A stretch of 64,000 nucleotides of DNA from Lamellibrachia satsuma (GCA_033239005.1 BSQZ01000018.1:5811036-5875035), one strand, 5' to 3'. Counted from the first letter of the stretch, positions 1-11,291 are shown. The notes: generated by a model not told the origin, from the sequence alone. Translations and numbers: made by a program.

Positions 1-225
1 TTGGGGTTATGGACTGCCTGAGTCACATGTTCTCTGAAAACCAGAAGCAAATCACTTGGTATAAGCAAGCTACCTGTCTGCAAACCATCATACTGCTTGT
101 TGTTGAAGAAGATGAACTCTGGTCTTCAGCTTCCTCGTTCGTCTGTCTCCAGATCGACTCGCAGCTGTGGCAGCCAAACGTTTTCACTGTTTTGGTGCCC
201 AAATACCCAGCCATATAAACTATAA

Positions 226-705
226 TGCCGCGTTCATCCAAAGAGAGACAAGAAGGTACATCTGCTACTATAGTGCCGCGTTCATCCAAAGAGAGACAAG
301 AAGGTACATCTGCTACTATAGTGTCGCGTTCATCGAAAGAGAGACAAGAAGGTACATCTGCTACTATAGTGTCGCGTTCATCCAAAGAGAGACAAGAAGG
401 TACATCTGCTACTATAGTGCCGCGTTCATCCAAAGAGAGACAAGAAGGTACATATGCTACTATAGTGCCGCGTTCATCCAAAGAGAGACAAGAAGGTACA
501 TATGCTACTATAGTGCCGCGTTCATCCAAAGAGAGACAAGAAGGTACATCTGCTACTATAGTGCCGCGTTCATCGAAAGAGAGACAAGAAGGTACATCTG
601 CTACTATAGTGCCGCGTTCATCCAAAGAGAGACAAGAAGGTCCATCTGCTACTATAATGTCGCGTTCATCTAAAGAGAGACAAGAAGGTACATCTGCTAC
701 CATTA
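226..705. repeat. 48-bp minisatellite, 10 copies
   Basis: Ten head-to-tail copies of a 48-bp unit (each contains GCGTTCATC and GAGAGACAAGAAGG). Because 48 is a multiple of three and the unit lacks stops in several frames, long frames appear by chance on both strands (for example 23-856 minus and 225-869 plus). Differences between copies change the amino acid in every open frame, so I do not treat it as coding. Confidence 0.95.
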
Positions 706-1738
706 GCAAGTCCGTAGCGGGTCTCTGGCTCTGGCACGTCATCCTGACTCTCAGCTTGAACAGAAATAACAATGTAACATTTTTATTTACCTTTACTCTA
801 TCTGCATATATACATACATTGTACATGCAATCATCCAGTTTGCAGTACCCTTTCAAAATATTACGATGATCTTTAAAAGCCTCATATTGAAAAAATTATG
901 AATATGTTTTGGCTAATAATATACCTTGTTTGTTTAAATATCATATGGCAATTATAATATACACAAACCAGTGGTAGCGCTCTCAACTTTCCTTATCTTC
1001 TCGAGGGGTGTCTCCCTCATCGTTGGCGGGTGTCTCTTTGGAATCACCATGCAGGGAGGATTAGGGACGTCCACAAGGGTTGGAATCGCATTCCAATTGA
1101 GGCTGTTTCTGTAAAAAATCCAATACTTACATTTAATATTGCATCATGTTACACCATTCAACAATTCCAATGTCAACATAGTAACATGAAAGAATGCGTA
1201 ACAAAATGTTCTTCAGTCTTCATGAAAATATGTCATGAGTGGTATCCCACAAGGAAGCATTTTCGTATCACTACTTTTTGTTATTTTTATAAATGATCTG
1301 CTAACCAAAGTAACAAACATAAGTTCAGTAATTTGATATAGAACAGTGAATATAACTTCAATAATGATATTTATTTTATACAAACCTTGTTGAGGCATTC
1401 TTGAACTGTGAGGACTCAAAGTGAAGACCACACAACTTGTAATGCCTCAACACCGGTGCCTTTTTCCCACCAAATCAACACGTCTGATGTTTTGCACCCA
1501 TTTTGAGCACCTAATTAATAAACAAACATACAAACATGTTACATGGTACAAGTTACAAGCATGTATGCATATCAACTGACATAAACTTCGGCTATGTTTG
1601 CGACTACACATATATGCCTAGTTTTTTACCACCAAATCAGCACGTCTGATCAACTGACGTTACGTACCCATTTTGAGCACATAATTAATAAACAAACACA
1701 AGGAGTTACGAGCAGTAACAAGGTCAAGGACTTCAGTT

Positions 1739-1740
<2 letters not shown>
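706..1740. other. no gene seen; contains a 70-bp duplicated block
   Basis: No convincing exon. A block of about 70 bp at 1465-1535 (accaaatcaacacgtctgat, later ttttgagcacctaattaata) recurs diverged at 1628-1703. This is a local direct duplication or two copies of a short repeat. Confidence 0.6.
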
Positions 1741-1742
<2 letters not shown>

Positions 1743-1809
<67 letters not shown>

Positions 1810-1830
1810 ATATATATATATATATATATA
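1743..1830. repeat. (TA)n microsatellite
   Basis: Nearly pure TA dinucleotide tract with a short TGTATG interruption near 1801-1806. The apparent Tyr-Ile reading frames through it are artefacts. Confidence 0.98.
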
Positions 1831-1955
1831 ATGCATATCAGATTATTAAAAATATATGTGTCTATTTGTGTAACTACACGTACGGCTGTCTAGAACTACA
1901 AGTACAACGTTGAATACGCCGGCTTCCTTATTACCGCTTAGTTAAACCGATCTTG

Positions 1956-2129
1956 CTATGTACAGAACAAGACAACGAAGTGGGTATAACTGTCGTCATA
2001 TTTCGGGAACGTGAAGAACGACAGTCCCTTTGTGGTTCCCGTGTAGTTGTTGCAGTTAAATGCAGCACACTTCTGCCCATAACTGCTTGCCCATTTGCTC
2101 TGCCACTTTGCACGTTTACGTGTAGCCAT
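1956..2129 (-). pseudogene. THAP-type zinc-finger fragment
   Basis: On the minus strand an ATG at 2129 opens a 57-codon frame. It contains the start of a THAP (C2CH) zinc finger: CAAFNCNNYTGTTKG followed by LSFFTFPK, i.e. the paired cysteines and the conserved aromatic/FP.P-like segment. The downstream Cys-x2-His half and the AVPTIF box are absent and a stop follows, so this is at most half of the roughly 90-residue domain. THAP domains bind DNA and occur in host regulators and in P-element and Kolobok-like transposases. A high-copy repeat (2238-2645) lies directly upstream of the frame, which favours a transposon remnant. An alternative is the first exon of a split THAP gene. Confidence 0.55.
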
Positions 2130-2237
2130 GACTGTTAATGCAATTTCATTACTCTTCCGTCGCTGCGTGGCGCTGCGATCGCAAAATTTCACGTTAGGCT
2201 CCGAGTTGTGCTTCTTGGTATTGAAATTCTTTGCCAA

Positions 2238-2645
2238 AGGGTAAACTATGGTAGTGTGCTGTGTGGTATTCTGCTATAAGCACATTCTACTCTCTACATT
2301 ACGTCTAGTTCAATTCGTCTCCTCTTGGCTCAAGATATCTCACGCGATACGTAAAGCATTGCACATAATACTCATAGTAATATTATGCTAAGCAGTAATG
2401 TGTGTCGCACGAGACATATGTGCGACACATTTGCCTTCACTGTTTCTCTAAAAAATTATGAAACAAATAAAATTCTGCGGTACGACACCGAAGAGAGCAT
2501 TGCCTACATAGGGGTTCCTAAATGAACGCGTCCAACAATCGAACTTTATTTGTATATAAATGTTTTACATTCACATTTCTCGACTGGTCATTTATGATCC
2601 CATTTACTTTTCACTTACCCTGATCGTGCCAGAAAAGTATTTGCC
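2238..2645. repeat. dispersed repeat A, copy 1
   Basis: This 400-bp block recurs at about 26520-26936 with high similarity. Shared landmarks are GGGTAAAC at the left, ctcctcttggctcaagatat, TGAACGCG, tttatttgtatataaatg and CTTACCCTGAT at the right. It has no coding content. It is likely part of an interspersed element, possibly related to the THAP fragment beside it. Confidence 0.85.
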
Positions 2646-2885
2646 ATCACGCCATCATACTGAAGATTCCACTCGTAATCTGAATCATTAGTAGTCATAA
2701 TAATAATAAGTACATTTGTGAAGCGCCGTAAATCTAGACAAAAGTCCACCCAGAGACTCTGTGAGATAAGTAAAATACATAAGTGCTAAGTTTGATTGGT
2801 TAAACCGATGATAATAAAAAAGCGTGGCATATCTATAACTAGAGTAGCTATATTGTAATATATAGATGATTTATGTAGTCTTCAT

Positions 2886-3048
<163 letters not shown>

Positions 3049-3059
3049 CAGTATAGGGA

Positions 3060-5560
3060 GTACCCTCCCCCGAGACTCGAACCGAAGATTGTTCCACTTC
3101 CGTGGGGCCGAAACTGCGAATGTTCGGTCGCCGTATGTGCTGGTAAATGGCGGCACACTCAGGTCTTTGTTATTGGCTGAACGTCTTTCTTGTGAGGGAA
3201 TGTCGGTGATGTACGAAGATGCGATGTCATGTTGTGCTCGGAACGATAGTAGCAGTATCTGACATTCGATTCGCTGCTTCACAGGGAGCCAGTGAAGCTT
3301 CAGTAGCACCGGGGTGATGTGCTCGTCTGTTGCAGCGGACTACCAGTCGAGCTGCTGAGTTTTGCAATGTTTACAGTTTGGTGATAAGGAAGTCAGGAAT
3401 GCCGAACAGGAGAGTGTTCGCGTAGTCAAGTCTTGCAATCACAAAGGAATGTATTATTTGAAACGCGGCTTTCTCCGTCAGATACGACAGGATGGATGCG
3501 ATGTTCCGCAGGTGATAGTATGGGCATATGTGTTGCACGTGACACACCATCGACATTTCGGCAGCAAACTCAACGCCGATGTTGTAAGTACTAGGACTAG
3601 GGATGGTGTCACAGTCGTCGATCTTGATCATAGTTATGTTGTGTTTCTTCTGATTATTGTGTGACGCTAGTACGAGCGAGACCGTTTTGTCTTTGTTAAC
3701 TTTGAGTAGATTGGCGTTCATCCACGCGAGGACGTCGTTGACGCATTGTTCGATTGTCATTTTGAACAGTGATACTGAATTTGATGTACAGTTGTGTATC
3801 ATCTGAGTAAAGGTGATAGTTCAATCAATCAATCAATCAATCTTTTATTCCAACACACAATTACGATACAATAAATGACAAATAGTTAATAACAAAATGT
3901 GCAAAAAAAGTTAATGAGTTGTTGAAGAAAACACACGGGTGAGTTGGAAATGGGTTGAACAGAAGTGCAATACTTATCTATGGTTCACTCCGTGGCGTGT
4001 TAAGCCGTTAAATCAATTGATACGTAATTATATATTTGCATTACTTACAACATGTAACAATTGAAAATCGTTGCTAAATAAATTGTGACTAATACGTAGC
4101 AATAATATCTAACTTGTAACATTTTTTAAATGCTCGTATGGTTCTACAAGTGGTAATGTTCATCAGATCAGATGATAAAATGCGATGCATTTGCATGTAA
4201 ATAACAATCAATTCTCAATTGTCACTGCTGGCACTCCCACGTCGAACACGTGAAGTGGTGTAATCCGATGATTTAGCCGACTGGGGACGTTGTGAATGGT
4301 GAATAGCAGAAGCCCCAGTGCTGAACCTTGGGTGACGCCAAAAGCGATTTTTATATCGTCGGAAGCGCCGCCTGTTATCTTCACTGTGTCTTCATTGTGT
4401 CTGATCAGAACAGTACGAAAGGATCCACGCTATCGCAGAGCCAGTCCCGCCGATGCGCTTCTCTAAGCGAGTGATCAGGATATCGTGGTCGACGGTGTCG
4501 AATGCGGCGGACATGTCGAATAGTACGAGTATCACCCCTTGCCGCCTGACTAATGCATGAAGAATGTCATTCTGCGCGAGCACTAGCGCAGTTTCTGTTG
4601 AACGGTAGGGTCTGTAGGTCAACTGGTTCCGATCGAGTAGGTCGTTCTCAGTCGCATGTTCGAGTAGAAACCGTGAAAAATGTCCATCGAGCAGATTGAG
4701 AGAAAAGAAAGATTAATTATAGGTCTATAATGTTTCATGTTGTCAGGGTGGAGAATCGGCTTCTCCAGTAACGGGGTGAAGTCAGCATGTTCCATGTTCC
4801 AAAGAGGGACGACACCGGATGAGATGGAAGAGTTGATCAATTGCGTCAGAAATGGTGCTAATCCGTCAGTATCGTGTTTTATTAGCCATGTCGGCCGTGG
4901 GTCGGGCGCGCAAGATGTTGTTGGTGACTTGGTGATGAGTTTGCGTATATCAGATATCGACGCTATCGCGAACGTGTGCAATCGTGGTACACCGGGGCTC
5001 TGCGGCTCGTCCGCATCCAAGATAGGTGTGACAGTAGAATTGTTGCCTACCGTCGCACGAATCTCTCGCAGAGAAAACATTGGCGAAACGTGTTGCTAGT
5101 TCTTGCGTGTCGTCATTTTGTGGTAGGTATGCGGATTTTCGTCGCTGCAGGAGGCCGTTCTTTGAACAATACACTGGCCCCCGCATTGCTCGATCCAGAA
5201 GTGATTGGAGAGAAGCGACGAAGTGCTCGTGGAAACGATGCCGTGGTTCTCCGCCCGCGTGTGGACCAGGTCGATGGTATTACTGTCGATGTGTGTTTAC
5301 TCATGGACGTGTTGGATAATGTCAACGGAGTGGATTAAGTCAGCGAAACGTTTTACATTGTAGTCGGACGAACTATCCCTGTGAATGTTAAAATTACCGA
5401 TCACCGCAAAGCGACATGACATCAACTCATAGCCTTCGATGAATGTAGCCATGTCATCATACTGAACCTGCAACACTTTATGTGAATTATCATTCTGAGC
5501 AACGTGTCATTTCAGTACAATTCATCCAAATATGCGTAGCATAATTCCGTCTTTCGACAC
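3060..5560 (-). mobile_element. L2-like LINE, decayed
   Basis: Minus-strand remnant of a non-LTR retrotransposon ORF2, in correct order from 5' (high coordinate). Endonuclease end: VIGNFNIHRDSS near 5400. RT N-terminus: APDPRPTWLIK and HYRPI near 4900-4720. Motif A region: VLFDMSAAFDTVDHDIL near 4510. Motif B: GVTQGSALGLLLF near 4300. Motif C: YSDDTQLY near 3800. C-terminus: LHWLPVKQRIE and [12 protein letters not shown] near 3290-3090. The last two motifs are typical of the L2 group. Several frameshifts and stops and an inserted segment (3824-4248) show it is dead. The 3' end is lost into a (TA)n tract. A shorter relative lies at 27173-27465. Confidence 0.88.
3824..4248 (-). mobile_element. 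nested SINE-like insertion with (TTGA)n tail
   Basis: This segment splits the L2-like LINE between GGTGATAGTTCAA and AAGTGGTGTAA, which are contiguous in the relative at about 27391-27412. On the minus strand it ends in a (TTGA)n tail (plus strand TCAATCAATC at 3824-3843), as expected for retroposition with a simple-repeat tail. The remaining 400 bp are A/T-rich without a recognisable gene. Its family is unknown. Confidence 0.6.
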
Positions 5561-6089
5561 GGTTCTACCCATTGCTGCACCTCGAAGATGTTGCCCCTTT
5601 CAGCATTGTTGGACACGCTGGTTGCCTACTCACCAATGATGCATCAATATTTTAAAACCGTTGCGTATTTGATTTTCTAACATAGTCCGTCTTGTGTATG
5701 CTTGCCCGCCTGGCGACATTACAGCTCGCTTCATGCGGCCTTGCAGTAAATATTTTGTTGGAGGAGCTACTTCCAAAGTGTCAGTCAGTTTGTAAACTTC
5801 GTGGAATACTTTAAAGGGAATTGGAAGACGAATACAGGTCCATCCTAGGGGTTTGAAAATGAGGTTCGGGCGTACGCAATCATCCAGGGATTTCCGGGAT
5901 GATTTCCAGAAAAAAATTTACGAACCCCACCAGGACGGGCATAGAATACATTGCCCATTTTGGATAAGCGCTATTCTATTACTTCAAAAAGCTTACGAAT
6001 ACAAATTCGTCAATATTATTGGAACATGAATACTTGCTAGCACCTAAAAAAACATGTGCAATTAGTGTACAACAATTAATAACTTACAT
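5561..6089. other. no gene seen
   Basis: No coding, RNA or repeat signal that I can support. Part of the left edge may be further decayed LINE endonuclease sequence. Confidence 0.5.
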
Positions 6090-7230
6090 TAAGTACATCA
6101 TATAATAAACAACTGTATTTAGTGTTATGTTAGTCTTATGTTAGTCTTATGTTAGTCTTATGTTAGCCAAACAAATTATACTAACAAGACTTTTTTTAAA
6201 TGAATCTTCATTTTAATAACAACAACAACTACTACTACAACAACTACAACAACAAAAGTGTAATACTGTTACTATTCCAATAACACTAATGTTGCATTTA
6301 ATAAATAACGTGTACAATTGTACGCAGGCGACAGCATATTTTCAACGTGCTTTTTATTTTCCAATAATTGGCTGGCCGAAGGTGAATTATTAACTTGATT
6401 TGCATGCTATATAGTATTATGTTCCAAATAATTAATTTCTTCGTGATATTAACTCTACGTCTGCGTAGTGTCAACACTTGAATTGATGTTCTTTCTTAGA
6501 GAACTACTGTCAAATGCCATAATGTGTCTCTATCACATCCTTTGTCCATTCCACGACACGAAGAGACGTATAGTTGCTTTGAGCATATCGTAATGGTAAT
6601 AAACACAGTATGTTTCAATGTACAAGACCGTAATGTTCTTAAATGTACTCCTGACATCTGCACAAACACCTTTGCTGTTATTTTGTATGCTACATGATAA
6701 TTTTTTTCGTAGTTTTTGTTTATTTTCTTATTTCAGTCGTAGCTGCATTAAGTGCCTCTTTGTAATTTGTATAGTCTTCATCCTTTCTGGTACGCCTATA
6801 AACCCTCCACATAGTTTGTTTGCACGTACATTTATCTAATAGCTACTTTTGACAAGTGTTTCTTTCTAAACCGTTTTCTTGTTTTTTTTTCAATGGAACA
6901 AATTGTTCAATGATACTCTCAGTTTCATATTTAAGAATGTTCCAACATTCAATTGCAATTGTTCCTGTATTGTGACAGTGTCCACTAATTCATTTTGTGA
7001 AGACAAAACTGTATCTAATACATTCTCTCCCCTGGTTAGTTCTAGGAAATGTCGAGTAAGGAAGCTATTCTCTATTAAAAATACAAATTGTTGGTCTTCA
7101 GTTCCTCTAGAGATTTCCATTGTTTGTGTCCATTATGAGTCCCTGTTCTCTCGGCATGTCTCATGGCTTCATGGGACATACTGCATGTTTCAATGCTTCA
7201 CGGATCCCAAACTGAGTTAATTGTTATGAA
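6090..7230. repeat. dispersed repeat B, copy 1 (contains CR1 fragment)
   Basis: About 1.1 kb similar to 27470-28690. Shared stretches include GTGTTATGTTAG, an (AAC)/(ACT)n tract, AATTGGCTGGCCGAAGGTGA, CTCTACGTCTGCGTAGTGTC and TTAAGTGCCTCTTTGTAAT. Part of it (about 6730-7200, minus-strand sense) also matches the endonuclease/RT-linker region of the CR1 LINE at about 18110-18600. It is therefore a composite, with a CR1 piece fused to other sequence. Four copies of an 11-bp unit (TTATGTTAGTC) at 6126-6169 distinguish this copy. Confidence 0.8.
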
Positions 7231-7908
7231 GCACTTGAGTCATTGTTAGCAGTTGCAATCAAGGCTCAGTTAGGAGTCGTCCAGATCTGGAGTACGCAAA
7301 AATTATCCATTACCATGTAACATAATATAGTTATACCAATGTATTCACTACATCAACTTATGCATGATCGATATCCAACAACGATGTGCGTTCTAAAAAT
7401 ACAAAATCCCAAGCGACGAATATATGCATATTATAACAAAGCGCAACTCGGCATTATTATCGCTAATACAGGTTAATAAAATCACTCAAATCAGTGCTTG
7501 ACGATACTAAGCCTAAGGTCATATACAGTTTCACTATTACTGAGGACAGTGTTTGTGTACAGGGCAAAGTGAATTGTCGGGCGATTCTAGAATCGTCCCG
7601 GATGTCTCGCGGGTCACTGTGGGAATTCCACAATGACCCGCCCAAGTGGAGATGATAGATATGTCAGTCGCTCGGCAATATTCGGAGAGGTGAGACGTAC
7701 ATTGTTCCAGTTGCATATGTGTGGTTTATTTCATTACACGTGCTTGAATGACTTTTCATTTGCGTACATGTTATGATCATTGTATTACATTGTTTGCTAT
7801 AATGTATTTAGTGTTAAATGTTTCGTTGAGTGAATTATCTTGTAGAATAACCATTGACTTGTCACGTTTGACGATATACTCATATAGTAAACATCGTATC
7901 GTTTGAAT
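7231..7908. other. intergenic, with two adjacent palindromes
   Basis: No gene seen. It contains GATTCTAGAATC at 7583-7594 (perfect 12-bp palindrome). It also contains a 14-bp inverted repeat, GCGGGTCACTGTGG (7609-7622) against CCACAATGACCCGC (7628-7641), with a 5-nt spacer and one mismatch. These lie about 270-330 bp upstream of the candidate exon at 7909. Confidence 0.7.
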
Positions 7909-8137
7909 ATGGATAATGATCATAAGACTTACATGTCCGAAGTAGTGACCGATTTGCTATCAGTTAAAAATTCGAAAGTGATATCAGAGACGAAATATGA
8001 TGAAATCGTTGAGCATCTACAACGACCAAATGCGGCCACCGACCCCAAACTTCGCTGGTGGATCAAGCGTAAGCTACTTCAGCTGATCAGCTTCCCTGAG
8101 CTCGACATCGCTGATGTGCTTGTCATTCCCAAGCGAG
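7909..8137 (+). CDS. candidate first exon, KRBA2-like N-terminal domain
   Basis: An ATG at 7909 opens 76 codons that end at a good splice donor (GAG|GTACGT, phase 1). The protein has TKYDEIVEHLQ, then DPKLRWWIKRKLLQLI and ADVLVIPKR. This pattern resembles the N-terminal domain I associate with KRAB-A-domain-containing 2-like proteins and related integrase-bearing (Ginger-type) genes in invertebrates: a helix, then an [FW]RWW.K segment, then DVL.[VL]P. The family call is from memory of the pattern and is moderate. No matching downstream exon was found nearby. An integrase remnant at 34190-34790 is in the opposite orientation and is a separate element. It could belong to a domesticated or dead transposon. 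Confidence 0.5.
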
Positions 8138-10542
8138 GTACGTACAGAAATTTCCTCTATTTTTTGCCCGATGTACGTTTATGCCCGATGAACGTTTAAA
8201 CTTATTAATTCTAATGTTGATGTCCATAAATGTTCCCGGTATGGCCCGGGTGCAATCCACAAAGTACGTCATTTTGTCTAGGATAATGTAACACCTGCAT
8301 AGTTTGTCCCCCCCCAAAAAAAAATATGTGCGCATTTGTTTGTCTTGTAATTCAGATGAAATAGAACCCAAAATTGTCGTATGAAAAAATCCTCTTGATA
8401 TTGACGAGCGAAACCAACGTAACTAATTAGCTAGGAGTTATGGAAATGATTGGCTGGAAAAAAATATATATGAAGACTCATTGAAGGAACATTTAAATGT
8501 TTATAAACTAGATTGATAACTTGAGTGTGTGTCACTTTCCATGTATGTTTGAAGTTTTAATTAACAAGATGTTGTTATACTATTATCTCTATGTCATGTG
8601 TATATTATTAGAATATGTTATCCTTCTTTTGTATATCTTTCGTTTCACTTTTTTCCATTTGGTGTTATTATGCGTAGTACATTAACACAATTTAAACTAC
8701 TGTTTTATTACTTGTCCATCCTTGTTCATAGCACATGATTATAGTGTTTGCCTGACAGTCAAGTGTGCAGGGTTCTCAATAAAAATAGTTGGACTGTATA
8801 CTAAGGCTGTACGGCTTATCATAGAATTGACAAAGCGGACATATTACAGTTCATAGGTATATCAAGTTCCGCTAGATGGCGCCACTTTTTTGTCGACCAA
8901 AATAGCGTCGTTTTATGTGTCCATATTTGATACGAAGGCGTGACTCTCGCGTCACACGGTCGCGGGAAAAGCCAAAATACTCAGTATGCAAATGATGTAG
9001 CCGACTTTCTTTACCTTCATATCGACCAATGAATGTCTTCTTTACATTATGGGTGCGGCAATTTTTTCATTCCGACGCTGTTGGAGGTTTTTTTGGGAGC
9101 CTCAAGGGGGTGCTGTTGGAAGTCTCAGGGGGTGTACTTGGAGGTTTTATAGAAGCCTCAAGGAGGTGTCTAGTTGGAGATCAAGAGAGGGGTTGCAGTT
9201 CGATGTTTTTGAAAAACGTACGCTCCCCAAATTAACCACGCTACGGGCCTAAAACTTAAAAGTGTTTTGTAAATACGTCGGATTATGGTACTGACTAATA
9301 TAGCGACGCGTCTGTTAATTAGTCCGTCTGGGAGTGGGGGGCATACATTATTTTTGTAATGTAAAATAGTTTTTTCATAGATTATTAGGCACCGAGTCCA
9401 AATCTGATTAAATACCTTGACCATTGTTTTAACTGACACAATCATAAATATTAATCAAATACGACATGCTCCCTTTGAATATATTAATAAAACACGACAT
9501 GCTCCCTTTGAATATATTGCGCTCCGAGATGCAGACAAGCCGTTACGGCGTCAGATTAAAAAAATTAGCCACATTGTATTGGATCCAGAGCCAGGTACAG
9601 TTTTCAGATGGGTGTCGGCGTTATGTTGGCGTTCGCTGTTCATTATTTAGAATTTGTTTATAGTTCTATATTCTCTAAAGTAAACAGAGATATGCTTCTG
9701 GAGGAATTATTTTGATCACCCACAATATTTTGTAGCCAGGACAAACTAATTGTGTTCCCATCAAAGATATTTTCACTTCGACGTATTATGGACTGTGCCA
9801 CCTCCGGACGGTTGATCTCGACTTCGATGTTCGATGATATTTCAAACGCTTATTTTGTAAATTGCTAAACGTTTTGAGTCTGGCTGCAGGCTAATTTCAG
9901 CAAATAAATACTGGTAGAATCGCAAAACAAGGTAAGACCGGTTTAATATAGCCCTCTCCAAGTCAGACTATACTCAAACACACCGTACTTAGTCTTAGAC
10001 TTAGCCTTAGGCCCACTCTGAAACATTATTTTTAATTCAGTCGATAAGTCATAAAATAGACCCCGTGCCCCTGCCCTGGCTCTGTCTCTGGGCACCATAA
10101 CACCGTTGCCATTGGCATTGTACAGAGCCTGAACAACATTAAAATGCCATTTAGATCTTTGTTCTAGGTTGACTATTAAATAAGTTATGACATTTTAAAT
10201 ATTAGGTGCGAAACCCATTTTTCGGCCTTGTTTTACTAGAAAAACAAAAGAAAAGTTGTGACCTTTTGGGCCAATTACGTTTTACTTTGAGAATACAAAG
10301 TGTCATACCTTTTTCTAATACTGCAGAGATTCTAATGAAACATTTAGGAGAGATAGATAATTTTTTTCATTGCATCTGTACCAAGAAATAACAAGTGTGA
10401 TCATAGCACACTGTTTCTTTAACTTTTTCTATTTTTTGTCATAATTTTATGTAATTATTAATTGATAGTTAGCTAAATTAGTGAATATCAACTGTTTCAG
10501 GGCAGACCTGAATTCAGTTAACCTCTGAAGTAAAAATCATGC
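8138..10542. other. no gene seen; one 33-bp duplication
   Basis: Low-complexity A/T-rich sequence without convincing exons. ACGACATGCTCCCTTTGAAT occurs twice with a 33-bp spacing (about 9461-9520). A G-rich stretch at 9080-9190 has two degenerate copies of a TTGGAGGTTTT...GCCTCAAG block. Confidence 0.5.
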
Positions 10543-10611
10543 AAAATAAAGACGTAAGGTGCAGCATATCAAGATAATATATTGACATGCTGCACCTTAC
10601 ATCTTTATTTT
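10543..10611 (-). other. 25-bp near-perfect inverted repeat (hairpin)
   Basis: Left arm 10543-10567 contains AAAATAAAGACGTAAGG and GTGCAGCAT. Right arm 10587-10611 is its reverse complement except for one position. The loop is 19 nt. In minus-strand RNA the single difference becomes a G-U wobble, so the stem would be fully paired; in plus-strand RNA it is a C-A mismatch. It could be a miRNA-like precursor, the snapped-back end of a DNA transposon, or a chance-born palindrome. Confidence 0.75.
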
Positions 10612-10880
10612 TATATTATTACAATTTGGTCACCCTTAATTAATTGTCTGTTTGACGCAATCTTCTGACCCATTGGCCAATAGGTGACGCCAGACTTTTA
10701 GTTTTTATTGATTTTTGAGGGGTCTTTCATGTATTTTTTTCAAAACTTTACTCGATCCCTACCCAACCTGAAAACCTTGGGAAGGGTTACTGCAAACAAA
10801 CAAATTATTAAGGGTGGCCTTATAACTGAATCAAACGTACCTACTTATTTACAATATATACAGAAAATATTTAATTAATT

Positions 10881-11291
10881 TTAGGATACAGTCAAATCCT
10901 CACACACCAGATCCGCCGCAAGGGCATACTTTGAAATGTCATAATCCACAGCATCGTCCTGGTAAGTTTCCACCTCACTCCAGTACCCCACAACATAAGT
11001 CTCCTCACTCCAGTACCCCACAACATAAGTTTCCTCCTCACTCCAGTACCCCACAACATAAGTTTCCTCCTCACTCCAGTACCCCACAACATAAGTTTCC
11101 TCTTCACTCCAGTACCCCACAACATAAGTTTCCTCCTCACTCCAGTACCCCACAACATAAGTTTCCTCCTCACTCCAGTATCCCACAACATAAGTTTCCT
11201 CCTCACTCCAGTACCCCACAACATAAGTTTCCTCCTCACTCCAGTACCCCAAAACATGATTTCCACCTGCTTTCTTTAGCAGTGTTTTCAA
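10881..11291 (-). CDS. 11-residue tandem-repeat protein frame (GYWSEEETYVV)n
   Basis: Minus-strand open frame with nine copies of an acidic, aromatic 11-residue unit, GYWSEEETYVV. It is led by KTLLKKAGGNHVL and followed by a unique tail (YQDDAVDYDISKYAL, then LAADLVCEDLTVS) before a stop. Three internal differences between the 33-bp DNA units are seen: GAG to GAA and GGG to GGA (both silent in this frame) and one loss of exactly one GAA codon. The other open minus frame would change residues (G to D, R to K). This favours coding in this frame. There is no clear start: the frame opens after a TGA, and no strong acceptor is evident, so it may be a terminal exon. Family unknown; no signal peptide or membrane segment visible. 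Confidence 0.45.
   Translation of the reverse strand: MKTLLKKAGGNHVLGYWSEEETYVVGYWSEEETYVVGYWSEEETYVVGYWSEEETYVVGYWSEEETYVVGYWSEEETYVVGYWSEEETYVVGYWSEETYVVGYWSEVETYQDDAVDYDISKYALAADLVCEDLTVS

Noticed and set aside
23..856. 277-codon minus-strand frame and two plus-strand frames over the 48-bp array as genes
   Set aside because: The unit is a multiple of three without stops; differences between copies are replacements in each frame and no unique coding flank with splice sites was found.
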